Shown: positions 43,497-52,761, counted from the first letter of the stretch. The stretch is 64,000 bases of DNA from JASTVH01 sp042862465 (GCA_042862465.1 JASTVH010000007.1:1-64000), one strand, 5' to 3'. A program made the numbers and translations. The notes: a model not told the origin generated them from the sequence alone.

Positions 43497-44041
43497 TGCC
43501 GCAATCTTTCCAGGTTTTACCCGACCAGCTGCAGGACGTGGCTGCAAGCATCAGTCTGCTGGTGCTCGATGTGGACGGCGTACTCACCGATGGCCGCCTG
43601 TATTTCAGCGCCCAGGGCGATGAACTCAAGGCCTTCAATATTCTCGACGGCCACGGCATCAAGATGCTGCAAAAACAGGGCGTCACCGTTGCCATCATCA
43701 CTGGCCGTGTCTCACCGCTCACCGAGCGTCGCGCCGGCGACCTGGGCATCAAACACCTGCTGCAGGGCCGCGAGGACAAACGCGTGGCTCTGGAAGAGCT
43801 CACCGCACAGCTGGCTATCCCACTGACCCAGGTCGCCTACATGGGCGATGACCTTCCGGACCTGGGCGCCATTCGCGCTGCCGGCCTGGGAGTCAGCGTG
43901 CCGAACGGTCACTGGTTCGTGCGCCAGCATGCCCATTGGTGTACCCGGAGCAAGGGTGGCGAAGGCGCCGTGCGCGAACTGGCCGATCAGTTGCTGGCGG
44001 CACGCGGCGTGCTGGACGACAGCCTGGAGCGCTACCTCTGA
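43496..44041 (+). CDS. kdsC: Kdo-8-phosphate phosphatase
   Basis: This HAD-type enzyme removes phosphate from Kdo 8-phosphate during LPS inner-core synthesis. It has 181 residues. The nucleophile motif is LDVDGVLTDG, the middle threonine motif is AIITGRVSPL, and the last acidic motif is YMGDDLPDL. It has the short cap-less length typical of KdsC tetramers. It starts on the last base of kdsD (TGATG), and lptC follows by 7 bp. Confidence 0.96.
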   Translation: MPQSFQVLPDQLQDVAASISLLVLDVDGVLTDGRLYFSAQGDELKAFNILDGHGIKMLQKQGVTVAIITGRVSPLTERRAGDLGIKHLLQGREDKRVALEELTAQLAIPLTQVAYMGDDLPDLGAIRAAGLGVSVPNGHWFVRQHAHWCTRSKGGEGAVRELADQLLAARGVLDDSLERYL

Positions 44042-44048
44042 GGCTTGC

Positions 44049-44678
44049 ATGAAACAGTTCTGGCCCCCTCCCCCGCTTGCCCGCTACAGTTTCATCGCCC
44101 TGCTGACCGCCGTGCTGCTGGTCATGCTCTGGCGTAGCGACGAATCTCCGACGACGCCGGATGATGCTGCGCTGCGGGGTCCACGCGAGCCGGATGCTTT
44201 CATTATCAAGGGCACCTACCGCTCCTACGACGACAAGGGGCGGTTGAGCAGCCGCTTTTTCAGCGAGCGCGCCGAGCAATTCGACGATTCCGACGCAGCG
44301 TTGATGATCAAACCCGGTGGGGCCATTTTCGAGGCCAAGACCGGTTACCCCTGGATCGCCAGCGGCGACAAGGGCCGTTACGACATGGATGGCGAAAAGC
44401 TCACCCTGGAGGGCGATGTGGAACTTGTGCGCGAACACAAGGAACTGCGCTCCTCCCGGCTGCTGACCGAACGCCTGACGCTGGATAACCACAAACGCAT
44501 TGTGCACACTGACGCCCCCGTGAGAATTGAGGATTTTCGTGGCGTCACGACAGCCGTTGGCATGCGTGCCTGGATCGACAAGCACGTGTTGGAATTGAAG
44601 GAGAACGTAGAGGGCACCTATGAAACCGCGCCAAATCCCTATAAGGGCGAGAAAAAGCCTGATGCAGCCTCGAACTAG
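44049..44678 (+). CDS. lptC: LPS export protein LptC
   Basis: This is a bitopic inner-membrane protein of the Lpt machine that receives LPS from LptB2FG and passes it to LptA. It has 209 residues. One N-terminal helix (YSFIALLTAVLLVMLW) anchors a periplasmic beta-jellyroll. SRFFSERAEQFDDSDAALMI and the strand-rich GDKGRYDMDGEKLTLEGDVEL match the family. I use the ATG at 44049. The track frame upstream of it is kdsC in another frame. Confidence 0.92.
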   Translation: MKQFWPPPPLARYSFIALLTAVLLVMLWRSDESPTTPDDAALRGPREPDAFIIKGTYRSYDDKGRLSSRFFSERAEQFDDSDAALMIKPGGAIFEAKTGYPWIASGDKGRYDMDGEKLTLEGDVELVREHKELRSSRLLTERLTLDNHKRIVHTDAPVRIEDFRGVTTAVGMRAWIDKHVLELKENVEGTYETAPNPYKGEKKPDAASN

Positions 44679-45204
44679 ATCCGCGGTCTGGGGTGTTTTT
44701 CTGGCCATCCTGTTGCCCGCCGCGTCGCAGGCTTTTGACATGACTTCCGATGCTCCGGTCTCGGTCAAGGCGGATCAGGCCCGCCTGGATGACAAGGAGG
44801 GCACAGCCACCTACGAGGGCAACGTTCAGGTACGCCAGGCCGAGGCACGACTCGAGGCCGACAAGGTCGTGCTGTTCCGCGATGCCGAAGGCTTGAGCCG
44901 TATCGAAGCCTACGGCCAGCCGGCCCACTACAACGCCCCTGCCACTCCGGACATGCCGGCTACGGATGCCCAGGCCAAAACCATCATCTATTCGCGCTCG
45001 GACAATCAGCTGACCTTCAAGCAGGAAGCCGTCATCCGTCAGGGCGAAGACATGTTCCGGGGCGACATCATCCACTACGACACTGAAAATCGCGTCGTGA
45101 CCGCTTCCGGTGGTGACAAGGGGCGGGTCGAGATGGTGATCCAGCCACGCACCGGCAAAGCAGACGATGGGACCAAGCAGAATGCCGAAACTCCAAGCCA
45201 GTAA
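44620..45204 (+). CDS. lptA: Periplasmic LPS-bridge protein LptA
   Basis: LptA polymerises into a periplasmic bridge carrying LPS from LptC to LptD. It has 194 residues as called. A hydrophobic signal (VWGVFLAILLPAASQA) precedes FDMTSDAPVSVKADQARLDD. The repeat-like strands GTATYEGNVQVRQ and IVTASGG-like segments fit OstA/LptA. The ATG at 44620 has AGAGGG five bases upstream but overlaps lptC by 59 bases and gives a long basic pre-signal. The ATG at 44662 gives a normal signal peptide without a clear ribosome site. Confidence 0.9.
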   Translation: MKPRQIPIRARKSLMQPRTRSAVWGVFLAILLPAASQAFDMTSDAPVSVKADQARLDDKEGTATYEGNVQVRQAEARLEADKVVLFRDAEGLSRIEAYGQPAHYNAPATPDMPATDAQAKTIIYSRSDNQLTFKQEAVIRQGEDMFRGDIIHYDTENRVVTASGGDKGRVEMVIQPRTGKADDGTKQNAETPSQ

Positions 45205-45907
45205 CCTCGCCAAGAGCTACAAGAAACGCCAGGTGGTGAGGGACGTTTCATTGGAAATCCAGAGCGGTGAGATCGTCGGCCTGCTGGGCCCCAACGGGGC
45301 CGGCAAGACCACCTGTTTCTACATGATCGTGGGTCTGGTCCCTGCCGATCAGGGCCGCATCAGCATCGACGACAACAATATCACCCCGCTGCCCATGCAC
45401 GGGCGCGCCCGCCAGGGCATCGGGTATCTGCCCCAGGAAGCCTCAGTGTTTCGCAAGCTCAGTGTTCGCGACAACATCATGGCGATCCTGGAGACCCGCA
45501 AGGGCCTGAGCAGGGAAATGCGCCAGGAGAAGCTCGAGGAGCTGCTGCAGGAGTTCCATATCACCCACATTCGGGACAATCTGGGCATGAGCCTGTCGGG
45601 CGGCGAGCGGCGCAGGGTCGAAATAGCCCGCGCTCTGGCCATGGAACCAGCTTTCATCCTGCTGGACGAACCCTTCGCCGGGGTCGACCCGATCTCCGTC
45701 ACGGATATCAAGCAGATCATCCGGCATCTTCGTGACAAGGGTATCGGCGTGCTCATCACCGACCACAACGTGCGGGAAACACTGGATATCTGTGAAAAGG
45801 CCTTCATCGTCAGCGAGGGCGCCATCATTGCTTCGGGGACACCGAACGACATCCTGGCCAACGACCAGGTGCGGGCCGTTTATCTTGGCGAAGAGTTCAG
45901 GTTGTGA
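45182..45907 (+). CDS. lptB: LPS export ABC transporter ATPase LptB
   Basis: This ATPase drives LptB2FGC lipopolysaccharide extraction from the inner membrane. It has 241 residues. Walker A is GPNGAGKTT, the signature is LSGGERRRVEIARAL and Walker B is AFILLDEPFAGVDP. The ATG at 45182 matches the family start (MPKLQASNLAKSY). The ATG at 45167 is less typical. It overlaps lptA by 23 bases. rpoN follows after a 278-bp gap. Confidence 0.96.
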   Translation: MPKLQASNLAKSYKKRQVVRDVSLEIQSGEIVGLLGPNGAGKTTCFYMIVGLVPADQGRISIDDNNITPLPMHGRARQGIGYLPQEASVFRKLSVRDNIMAILETRKGLSREMRQEKLEELLQEFHITHIRDNLGMSLSGGERRRVEIARALAMEPAFILLDEPFAGVDPISVTDIKQIIRHLRDKGIGVLITDHNVRETLDICEKAFIVSEGAIIASGTPNDILANDQVRAVYLGEEFRL

Positions 45908-46185
45908 AACAAATCGTATCTGCCCTTTTCCTTGTCTGCTTCGGATCGCTACACTGAAACAAGACGAAAGACAGTAATGTTTCCGGGGCGATTGCCAGTC
46001 ATAATCAAAGACTAGTAAACTTCGGCAGAGAATTTGCTTGTAAGCTCATTGACACTCACGAGAACCGCCGTTCTAGCCGGCTTCCGAGCCAAACAGGCTT
46101 CGACGGGCAGCAACGACCGGTTTTTATTCGGGAGGTATGAACGGTTGCGAGTTATCGCTCAGTGCACGGGATCTAGCCCATGGTG

Positions 46186-47673
46186 ATGAAGGCTTCACTG
46201 CAGCTGAAGCTGGGCACGCAGTTGACGATGACGCCCCAGCTCCAGCAGGCGATTCGTCTTTTGCAGCTATCCACCCTGGATTTGCAGCAGGAAATCCAGC
46301 AGGCCCTGGAATCCAACCCCATGCTGGAAGTGGCGGAGGAAGGTGAAGAGGAATCCCGCCAGGACGACGAGCAGCGCACCGAAGAGAGCTCCACAAGCGA
46401 GACGGCCGAAGCCGTGGACAGCGCCTCCACGGAGGACTGGCAGGACAACAATGATATTCCCGACGACCTGCCCGTCGATACTGCCTGGGATGATATTTAC
46501 CAAACCGCTCCGGCACCCGTGGCTGGCCGGGCGGACGAAGACGATGACAGCGACTTCGAAACCCGCAATTCCCCGGCGGAAACCCTGCACGACCATCTGC
46601 TCTGGCAGCTCAATCTGACCCCCTTCTCCGACCGGGACCGGGCCGTCGCCCACACCCTGATCGACGCCATCGACGACAATGGCTACCTCACCCAGTCCCT
46701 CGAGGAAATCCACGAAGCCCTCTTCAGCGACGATGAAGAGGATCCGCTCGAGTTGGACGAAGTGGAGGCGGTCCTGCATCGCCTGCAACAGTTCGACCCG
46801 CCCGGCGTGGCGGCACGCGACCTGCAGGAATGCCTGCTGATCCAGCTCAACCAGCTTCCCGAGGATACCCCCTGGCTGCCCCAGGCTCGCCTGCTGGTCA
46901 GTCACTACCTGAACCTGCTGGGCAGCCGAGACTATGCCCAGCTGATGCGGCGCAGCCGGCTCTCGGAGGAGCAGCTGCGTGACGTCCTGGGGCTGATCCA
47001 GACCCTGCAGCCACGTCCCGGCGAAAGCGTGCTGACCACCCAGGCCGAATACGTTGTGCCCGATGTTGTGGTGTACAAGCACCAGGGGGCCTGGCGGGTA
47101 GAGCTCAATCCCGAGATTGCACCGCGCATCCGGGTCAACTCCACCTATGCCTCTTTTATCCGGCGCGCGGATTCCAGTGCCGACAACACCTACCTGCGGG
47201 ACCAGCTGCAGGAAGCCAAGTGGTTCATCAAGAGCCTGCAGAGCCGCAACGAAACCCTTCTGAAAGTCGCCACGCGAATCGTCGACCATCAGCAGGCTTT
47301 CCTGGAGCAGGGGGATGAGGCCATGAAACCCCTCATCCTGTCCGACATTGCCCAGGCGGTGGAGATGCACGAATCAACAATCTCCCGGGTCACCACACAG
47401 AAATACATGCACACACCCAGAGGTGTCTACGAACTCAAGTACTTCTTCTCCAGTCACGTCAGCACGGAAGAAGGCGGTGAGTGTTCGTCAACAGCCATCC
47501 GGGCAATGATCAAAAAATTGATCAGTGTGGAGTCGCCCAAAAAACCCTTGAGCGATAATAAGATCGCGGCCATGCTTGGTGAACAGGGTATCAAGGTGGC
47601 CCGTCGTACGGTCGCGAAGTATCGCGAAGCCATGCAGATTCCTCCCTCGAACGAGCGCAAGCGCCTGGTTTGA
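46186..47673 (+). CDS. rpoN: RNA polymerase sigma-54 factor
   Basis: Sigma-54 recognises -24/-12 promoters such as the pilA element in this window. It has 495 residues. Region I starts with LQLKLGTQLTMTPQLQQAIR. An acidic, variable Region II follows (about 55-120), and the RpoN box ARRTVAKYRE is near the C-terminus. The first good start is the ATG at 46186, which matches the usual MKxSL start. An ATG two codons earlier (46180) is possible. It lies between lptB and hpf, as in Pseudomonas and Escherichia coli. Confidence 0.96.
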   Translation: MKASLQLKLGTQLTMTPQLQQAIRLLQLSTLDLQQEIQQALESNPMLEVAEEGEEESRQDDEQRTEESSTSETAEAVDSASTEDWQDNNDIPDDLPVDTAWDDIYQTAPAPVAGRADEDDDSDFETRNSPAETLHDHLLWQLNLTPFSDRDRAVAHTLIDAIDDNGYLTQSLEEIHEALFSDDEEDPLELDEVEAVLHRLQQFDPPGVAARDLQECLLIQLNQLPEDTPWLPQARLLVSHYLNLLGSRDYAQLMRRSRLSEEQLRDVLGLIQTLQPRPGESVLTTQAEYVVPDVVVYKHQGAWRVELNPEIAPRIRVNSTYASFIRRADSSADNTYLRDQLQEAKWFIKSLQSRNETLLKVATRIVDHQQAFLEQGDEAMKPLILSDIAQAVEMHESTISRVTTQKYMHTPRGVYELKYFFSSHVSTEEGGECSSTAIRAMIKKLISVESPKKPLSDNKIAAMLGEQGIKVARRTVAKYREAMQIPPSNERKRLV

Positions 47674-47731
47674 GGAAGGGTTGAAGTGGCCGGAGCTGTT
47701 TAACCGGCAACACCGACAATAGGAGCGGACT

Positions 47732-48040
47732 ATGCAACTCAATATTTCCGGTCATCACGTTGAACTGACTGACGCACTCAAAGACTACGTCAACAGCAAA
47801 ATGGCCAAACTCGAGCGTCATTTTGACCATATCAACAATGTGCAGGTCACCCTTTCCGTGCAGAAGCAGCGCCAGTTTGCGGAAGCGGTTCTGCACATGA
47901 CCGGGGGCGAAGTGAACGCCAAGGCAGAAAACGAAGACATGTATGCCGCCATCGATCAGCTGATTGACAAGCTCGACCGACAGGTCCTGAAGCACAAGGA
48001 AAAGGTTGTCGATCGCATGCACGGTGCGACGGCCCGATAA
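47732..48040 (+). CDS. hpf: Ribosome hibernation promoting factor, short form
   Basis: This is a 102-residue ribosome-binding protein of the short HPF/YfiA class. It binds the 30S decoding centre during stationary phase and supports dimeric 100S particles with RMF. MQLNISGHHVELTDALKDYV and QRQFAEAVLHMTGGEVNAKA match the family. There is no C-terminal dimerisation domain. It is 58 bp after rpoN and has GGAG upstream. Confidence 0.94.
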   Translation: MQLNISGHHVELTDALKDYVNSKMAKLERHFDHINNVQVTLSVQKQRQFAEAVLHMTGGEVNAKAENEDMYAAIDQLIDKLDRQVLKHKEKVVDRMHGATAR

Positions 48041-48057
48041 ACCGCCTCTAAGACATC

Positions 48058-48522
48058 ATGACTGAAACCGCGATTTCAATTCAGTCGATCCTGACTCCCG
48101 AGCTCACCCTCTGCGGTGTGCCCGGGAGTAGTAAAAAGCGGATTCTGGAAATCATTGCCGCAAGGATCGCCGAGCATTACGCCGAACTGGACGAAAACCA
48201 GATTTTCAATAATCTGATTGCCCGCGAGCGTCTGGGTAGCACAGGGATTGGCCAGGGTATTGCCATTCCCCACTGCCGCCTGCAGGGATGCTCTCGGGTG
48301 ATCGGTGCGCTGATCACTTTGGGCGACACTATTCCGTTCGACGCCATCGATAACGAGCCCGTTGACCTGCTGTTCGTGCTCATCGTGCCCCAGGAGGCCA
48401 CCAGCGAGCATCTGGAACTCCTGAGTCAACTGGCCGAGAAATTCAACGACCGCTCGCTGTGTGAACGGCTGCGTCATTGCGACAACGCCAACGATCTGTA
48501 CAACGCCATCATTGAAAGCTGA
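48058..48522 (+). CDS. ptsN: Nitrogen PTS EIIA protein
   Basis: This is the EIIA(Ntr) component of the regulatory nitrogen phosphotransferase system, 154 residues. The phospho-acceptor histidine is in GIAIPHCRL. The rest follows the PTS EIIA-2 pattern (LIVPQEATSEHLELLSQLAEKF). Phosphorylation comes from NPr (encoded at 49517) and PtsP, which is not in this window. It controls potassium uptake and other processes in related bacteria. It starts 17 bp after hpf. Confidence 0.95.
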   Translation: MTETAISIQSILTPELTLCGVPGSSKKRILEIIAARIAEHYAELDENQIFNNLIARERLGSTGIGQGIAIPHCRLQGCSRVIGALITLGDTIPFDAIDNEPVDLLFVLIVPQEATSEHLELLSQLAEKFNDRSLCERLRHCDNANDLYNAIIES

Positions 48523-48644
48523 ATCCTCCCGGAGCTGAACGGCACTCGGGTTCCTGCGGACCAGTGCGCCGTTGCTGCGGCCGCCGCGTATACCTGGAGG
48601 AATCGGCCGCCAACCACAGATCCGTGATCCAGAGGAGAGAGCCC

Positions 48645-49520
48645 ATGAAGTTGATCATCGTCAGCGGACGGTCCGGCTCCGGCAAAAGTACCGCGCTGCA
48701 CGTCCTAGAAGATCTGGGGCACTACTGTATCGACAATTTGCCGATCGGACTCCTCTTCCCCCTGACGGAGGAAGCCTGCAAAGGCGGCTCCGAACGGCTT
48801 AAACAGATGGCGGTCAGCATCGATGCGCGCAACCTGTCGGCCGACATCAGCGATTTCGAGAGCCTTTACCAACAACTGCAACGCCCCGGCCTGACGCTTG
48901 AGATCATCTATCTCGATGCCGACAACCAGATGCTGTTGCAGCGGTTTCACGCCACGCGCCGCAAACACCCCCTGAGCAGCAATGAAACCTCCCTCAAGGA
49001 AGCCATCGCCCAGGAAAAAAAGCTGCTGGAACCCATCGCCCGCCTGGCCGATCTGCAGATCGACACCAGCGATCTGTCCATCTACGAGCTGCGTGACATG
49101 GTCAAACAGCGGGTGGCCGGTCGCAAGGAGCAGGACCTGGCGCTGCTGATACAATCCTTCGGCTTCAAGCACGGCGTCCCGGTGGACTCCGATTTCGTGT
49201 TTGATGTGCGCTGTCTGCCCAACCCCTACTGGGATACCAACCTCCGCAGTTTTACCGGACTCGACCAGCCCGTAGTGGACTTCCTTGAGGCCCAGGAAGA
49301 TACCCAGGCGCTGTATGATGACGTGCGCGGCCTGCTGGAACGCTGGTTGCCGCGCTTTCGCAGCAGCAACCGCAGCTACATGACGGTCTCCATCGGCTGC
49401 ACCGGCGGCCAGCACCGCTCCGTTTACATGGCGCAGAAACTGGGGCAATATTTCGCGGCCGAGTACGGTAATGTTCAGATCCGGCATACCGAACTCCCCC
49501 ATACATCAGGATCCCTATGA
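48645..49520 (+). CDS. rapZ: RNase adapter protein RapZ
   Basis: This is a P-loop protein of 291 residues that in Escherichia coli targets the GlmZ small RNA to RNase E and tunes glucosamine-6-phosphate supply. Walker A is VSGRSGSGKST. The C-terminal domain contains DVRCLPNPYWD and SIGCTGGQHRSVYMAQ. The ATG at 48645 is preceded by GAGGAGAG. The frame upstream is not coding. The gene overlaps npr by 4 bases. Confidence 0.95.
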   Translation: MKLIIVSGRSGSGKSTALHVLEDLGHYCIDNLPIGLLFPLTEEACKGGSERLKQMAVSIDARNLSADISDFESLYQQLQRPGLTLEIIYLDADNQMLLQRFHATRRKHPLSSNETSLKEAIAQEKKLLEPIARLADLQIDTSDLSIYELRDMVKQRVAGRKEQDLALLIQSFGFKHGVPVDSDFVFDVRCLPNPYWDTNLRSFTGLDQPVVDFLEAQEDTQALYDDVRGLLERWLPRFRSSNRSYMTVSIGCTGGQHRSVYMAQKLGQYFAAEYGNVQIRHTELPHTSGSL

Positions 49521-49786
49521 TTCGCGAACCGATCACCATCATCAATCAGCTGGGGCTGCATGCCCGGGCCGCGGCCAAGCTTGTGGCGACGGCGAGCCGC
49601 TATGAGAGCCAGGTCCAGATCAAGCGCGATGACCGCCAGGTGGATGCCAAAAGCATCATGGCGGTGATGATGCTGGCCGCCAGCATCGGTACGGAAATCG
49701 AGCTGATTATCGAGGGTCCGGACGAGCAGGAAGCCCGGGATGCCGTGGTCGAACTGATCAACGACCGGTTTGGCGAAGAAGCCTAG
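49517..49786 (+). CDS. ptsO: Nitrogen PTS phosphocarrier NPr
   Basis: This is an HPr-like phosphocarrier of 89 residues, the partner of PtsN. The active-site histidine is in GLHARAAAKLV, and the regulatory-serine region is VDAKSIMAVMMLAA. It overlaps the rapZ stop by 4 bases (ATGA). The set rpoN-hpf-ptsN-rapZ-ptsO is the classic sigma-54-linked cluster. Confidence 0.94.
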   Translation: MIREPITIINQLGLHARAAAKLVATASRYESQVQIKRDDRQVDAKSIMAVMMLAASIGTEIELIIEGPDEQEARDAVVELINDRFGEEA

Positions 49787-49830
49787 TGGCCAACACTGGC
49801 GCTCAACGATTCGCAGTTTCGGAATAAACC

Positions 49831-51192
49831 ATGGCCAGCCTTGCGGAAACCACAACCTTTCGCCAGCGGCTTCGCTCGCTTAGCGAAGCACTGGACAGCG
49901 GCGCCCTGCAGCAGGTGTCCCGCATCCTCAATGGCGGCCTCAGCCCTTCGGATATCGCCCACCTCCTGGAATCCTCCCCGCCCCGCCAGCGGACGCTGCT
50001 CTGGAGCCTGGTGGACAAGGAGCTGGAAGGGGAAGTTCTCCAGTACCTGAGCGACGATGTCCGGAACTACTTCCTGAGCAAGCTGGACGCCCAGGAAGTG
50101 GCGAGCGTGATCGAGGATTTCGAGCCCGACGACCTGGCCGACATCCTCCAGCAGCTGCCGGAAACGGTCATCGACGAAGTCCTCGAGACCATGGACAGCC
50201 AGGACCGGCAGCGCGTCGAGGCGGTACTCTCCTATCCGGAGGATACCGCGGGCGGCCTGATGAACACGGACACCGTGACCGTCCGCCCGGATATCAGCAT
50301 CGACGTGGTCATGCGCTATTTACGCCAGCACCGCACGCTGCCGTCCATGACCGACAGTCTCCTCGTGGTCAGTCGCAAAGACGATTTCATCGGTGTGCTG
50401 CCCATCACCACGCTGCTTACCTCCAACCTCAGCGCCACCGTGCGCGAGGTCATGGATACCGATATCGAGCCGATCCCGGTCACCATGCCGGATGCCGAGG
50501 TGGCCAACCTGTTCGAGCGCCACGATCTGATCTCGGCACCGGTGGTGGACGACGACGGCCGCCTGCTCGGGCGCATTACCATCGATGACGTGGTCGACGT
50601 CATCCGCGAAGACGCGGATCACTCCCTCATGAGCATGGCCGGTCTGGACGAAGACGAGGACACCTTCGCGCCAATCTGGAAAACCACCCGGCGCCGGGCG
50701 GTCTGGCTGGGAATCAACCTCATCACGGCATTTATTGCCTCGGCGGTGATCGGCCTGTTCGAGGCCACCATCGACAAGGTGGTGGCGCTGGCGGTGCTGA
50801 TGCCAATTGTCGCCAGCATGGGCGGCATTGCCGGCAGTCAGGCCCTGACGCTGGTCATCCGCGGTATGGCGGTGGGGCAAATCAGCCGGGGAAACGTGGG
50901 CTGGCTGCTGAATCGTGAGCTGCTGGTAGGCGCCATGAACGGCCTGTTCTGGGCCCTGGTGGTGGCCCTGGCGGCCATGCTGTGGTTCCAGGACCTGACC
51001 ATTGGCCTGATCATTGCCGCGGCCCTGATCATCAATCTGGTCTGCGCGGCACTCGCGGGCACCCTGCTACCCCTGATGCTCAAGGCCCGCAATATTGACC
51101 CGGCGCTGGCCGGCACGGTGATCCTGACCACGGTCACCGACGTCATCGGTTTCATGGCCTTCCTGGGCCTGGCAACCCTTATCTACCTGTAG
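49831..51192 (+). CDS. mgtE: Magnesium transporter MgtE
   Basis: This is a dimeric Mg2+ channel of 453 residues. An N-terminal alpha-superhelical domain (LSPSDIAHLLESSPPRQ) is followed by two CBS domains (TVTVRPDISIDVVMRYL and LGRITIDDVVDVI). The channel domain has five membrane segments, with the conserved pore region MPIVASMGGIAGSQALTLVIRG. It lies 44 bp after ptsO. No Mg2+ riboswitch fits in that gap. Confidence 0.95.
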   Translation: MASLAETTTFRQRLRSLSEALDSGALQQVSRILNGGLSPSDIAHLLESSPPRQRTLLWSLVDKELEGEVLQYLSDDVRNYFLSKLDAQEVASVIEDFEPDDLADILQQLPETVIDEVLETMDSQDRQRVEAVLSYPEDTAGGLMNTDTVTVRPDISIDVVMRYLRQHRTLPSMTDSLLVVSRKDDFIGVLPITTLLTSNLSATVREVMDTDIEPIPVTMPDAEVANLFERHDLISAPVVDDDGRLLGRITIDDVVDVIREDADHSLMSMAGLDEDEDTFAPIWKTTRRRAVWLGINLITAFIASAVIGLFEATIDKVVALAVLMPIVASMGGIAGSQALTLVIRGMAVGQISRGNVGWLLNRELLVGAMNGLFWALVVALAAMLWFQDLTIGLIIAAALIINLVCAALAGTLLPLMLKARNIDPALAGTVILTTVTDVIGFMAFLGLATLIYL

Positions 51193-51203
51193 CGGAGCAA
51201 ACC

Positions 51204-51728
51204 GTGTCAAAACACGACGAATACGAGGAACAGGATGAATTGTTCAGCAAATCCCAGCGCAAGCGGGAAATGCATGATCTGCAGGCCGTCGGCGAACGAT
51301 TGCTGAACCTCAAGCCGGACCAGCTGGCCACCCTGCCCCTGAGCGATTCCCTGGAGGCGGCCATTGAGGAAAGCAAACGGATCAAGCACCACGAGGCACG
51401 GCGCCGGCATCTGCAATACATCGGCAAGCTGATGCGCCAGGAGGAAGATATCGAAGCACTGCGCAAGGCGATCGACGGGTTTTCCGCCGGCACCGAGGAA
51501 GACACGCGCCGGCTTCACATGGCCGAGCGCTGGCGGGACCGCCTGCTGGCCGAGGATAACGACGCGCTCACCGAATTCATGGATGCATACCCCGGCGCCG
51601 AAGCCCGCCACCTGCGCAACCTGATTCGCAACGGGAAAAAGGACGCGGAACTGGAACGCAATACCGGCCACAGCCGCAAACTGTTCCGCTATATCCGCGA
51701 ACTGATTGACGAGGCCGAGAACCCGTAA
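51204..51728 (+). CDS. darP: Ribosome-associated protein DarP/YjgA (DUF615)
   Basis: This is a 174-residue protein of the DUF615 family. DarP associates with late 50S assembly intermediates in Escherichia coli. SKSQRKREMHDLQAVGERLL and RRRHLQYIGKLMRQ match the family. GTG at 51204 is the start, 11 bp after mgtE. It is the last plus-strand gene before a repeat-filled gap. Confidence 0.92.
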   Translation: MSKHDEYEEQDELFSKSQRKREMHDLQAVGERLLNLKPDQLATLPLSDSLEAAIEESKRIKHHEARRRHLQYIGKLMRQEEDIEALRKAIDGFSAGTEEDTRRLHMAERWRDRLLAEDNDALTEFMDAYPGAEARHLRNLIRNGKKDAELERNTGHSRKLFRYIRELIDEAENP

Positions 51729-51736
51729 ACACGACC

Positions 51737-51915
51737 GTAGGTTGGGCTGGCGCAGCAAGCCCAACAATTTGTCATAACCGCTGCGATGTTGGGCTTCGCA
51801 GGCTCAGCCCAACCTACCGTTTCTGGCGCCCTGCACCCCTGTAGGTTGGGCTGACGAAGGAAGCCCAACATCCCAGCGTAATCGCCAAAGTGTTGGGCTT
51901 CGCAGTCTCGAGCCG
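51737..51915. repeat. Four-copy palindromic repeat cluster
   Basis: Two direct copies of GTAGGTTGGGCTG....AAGCCCAACA (51737-51766 and 51841-51870) alternate with inverted copies starting TGTTGGGCTTCGCAG (51787-51817, and 51891 to about 51915, partial). Each direct/inverted pair can form a long hairpin. The core TTGGGCT/AGCCCAA matches a widespread type of dispersed intergenic repeat. It sits between the convergent darP and nit genes. No transposase gene is near. Confidence 0.9.
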
Positions 51916-51921
51916 GGAACT

Positions 51922-52761
51922 TCAGGAGAGCCGACGGTTTACCAGAGAGGGCATGGCCTCCCGCACCTTCCTGACCCGCTCCGGATCGATCTCCGCGAGG
52001 ATCAGCTGCTCGCCCTCGTCACCCTGGGCGACGATCGTTCCCCAGGGATCAATCGCCATCGAATGCCCCCAGGTCCGGCGCTTCTCGGTGTGCTGACCGC
52101 CCTGGTTGGGGGCGCAGATCCAGACTTGATCCTCAATGGCCCGGGCCCGCAGGAGCGGCTCCCAGTGGGCTTCCCCGGTGCGGTAGGTGAAGGCGGAGGG
52201 CACGGTGATCCACTCAGCGCCCTCTTCCACCAATCGCCGGTACAGTTCCGGAAAGCGCAGGTCGTAGCAGATGGACAGACCCAACCGCCCGGCCGGGGTA
52301 TCGACGCAAACCACCGCATCACCCGGCTCGAAAGTATCCGACTCCCGGTAACGCCCCTGATCATCGCCCACTTCGGCATCGAACAGGTGGATCTTGTCAT
52401 AGCGGGCGACTTCCTCGCCCTCACTGTTCACCACCAGGCAGCTCGCCCGAACCCGCGGTTCCGGCACCGGGGAGCCATCCGGGCGCGTCACCAGCGGCAA
52501 GGAACCGGCCACAATCCAGACCCCTTCCCGCTGCGCGGTTTCCGCCAAAAATCGCCGGATGGGCCCGTGCGTGGTGGTTTCCTGTTCCCCGGCTTCCCGC
52601 ATAATCGAGGTGTGAAAAACCGCGAAATTCTCCGGCAGAACGACCAGGCCTGCGCCGGCGCGGGCGGCGTCGGCGATAAGGCGGCTGGCCACCGCCAGGT
52701 TATCCTCCAGATGTCGACTGCTGACCATCTGCACCAGCCCTACGGTACAACGCTGACTCAT
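51922..52761 (-). CDS. Carbon-nitrogen hydrolase, Nit family
   Basis: This is a nitrilase-superfamily amidase of 279 residues. The catalytic triad is visible: Glu in VVLPENFAVF, Lys in ARYDKIHLFD and Cys in LSICYDLRFPEL. Members of this branch (Nit1/NitFhit-like) remove deaminated glutathione as a metabolite-repair activity. It follows yhdP with a 4-base overlap (ATGA), the normal Pseudomonas-type order. The expected next gene tldD is absent and the repeat cluster lies there instead. Confidence 0.92.
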   Translation of the reverse strand: MSQRCTVGLVQMVSSRHLEDNLAVASRLIADAARAGAGLVVLPENFAVFHTSIMREAGEQETTTHGPIRRFLAETAQREGVWIVAGSLPLVTRPDGSPVPEPRVRASCLVVNSEGEEVARYDKIHLFDAEVGDDQGRYRESDTFEPGDAVVCVDTPAGRLGLSICYDLRFPELYRRLVEEGAEWITVPSAFTYRTGEAHWEPLLRARAIEDQVWICAPNQGGQHTEKRRTWGHSMAIDPWGTIVAQGDEGEQLILAEIDPERVRKVREAMPSLVNRRLS

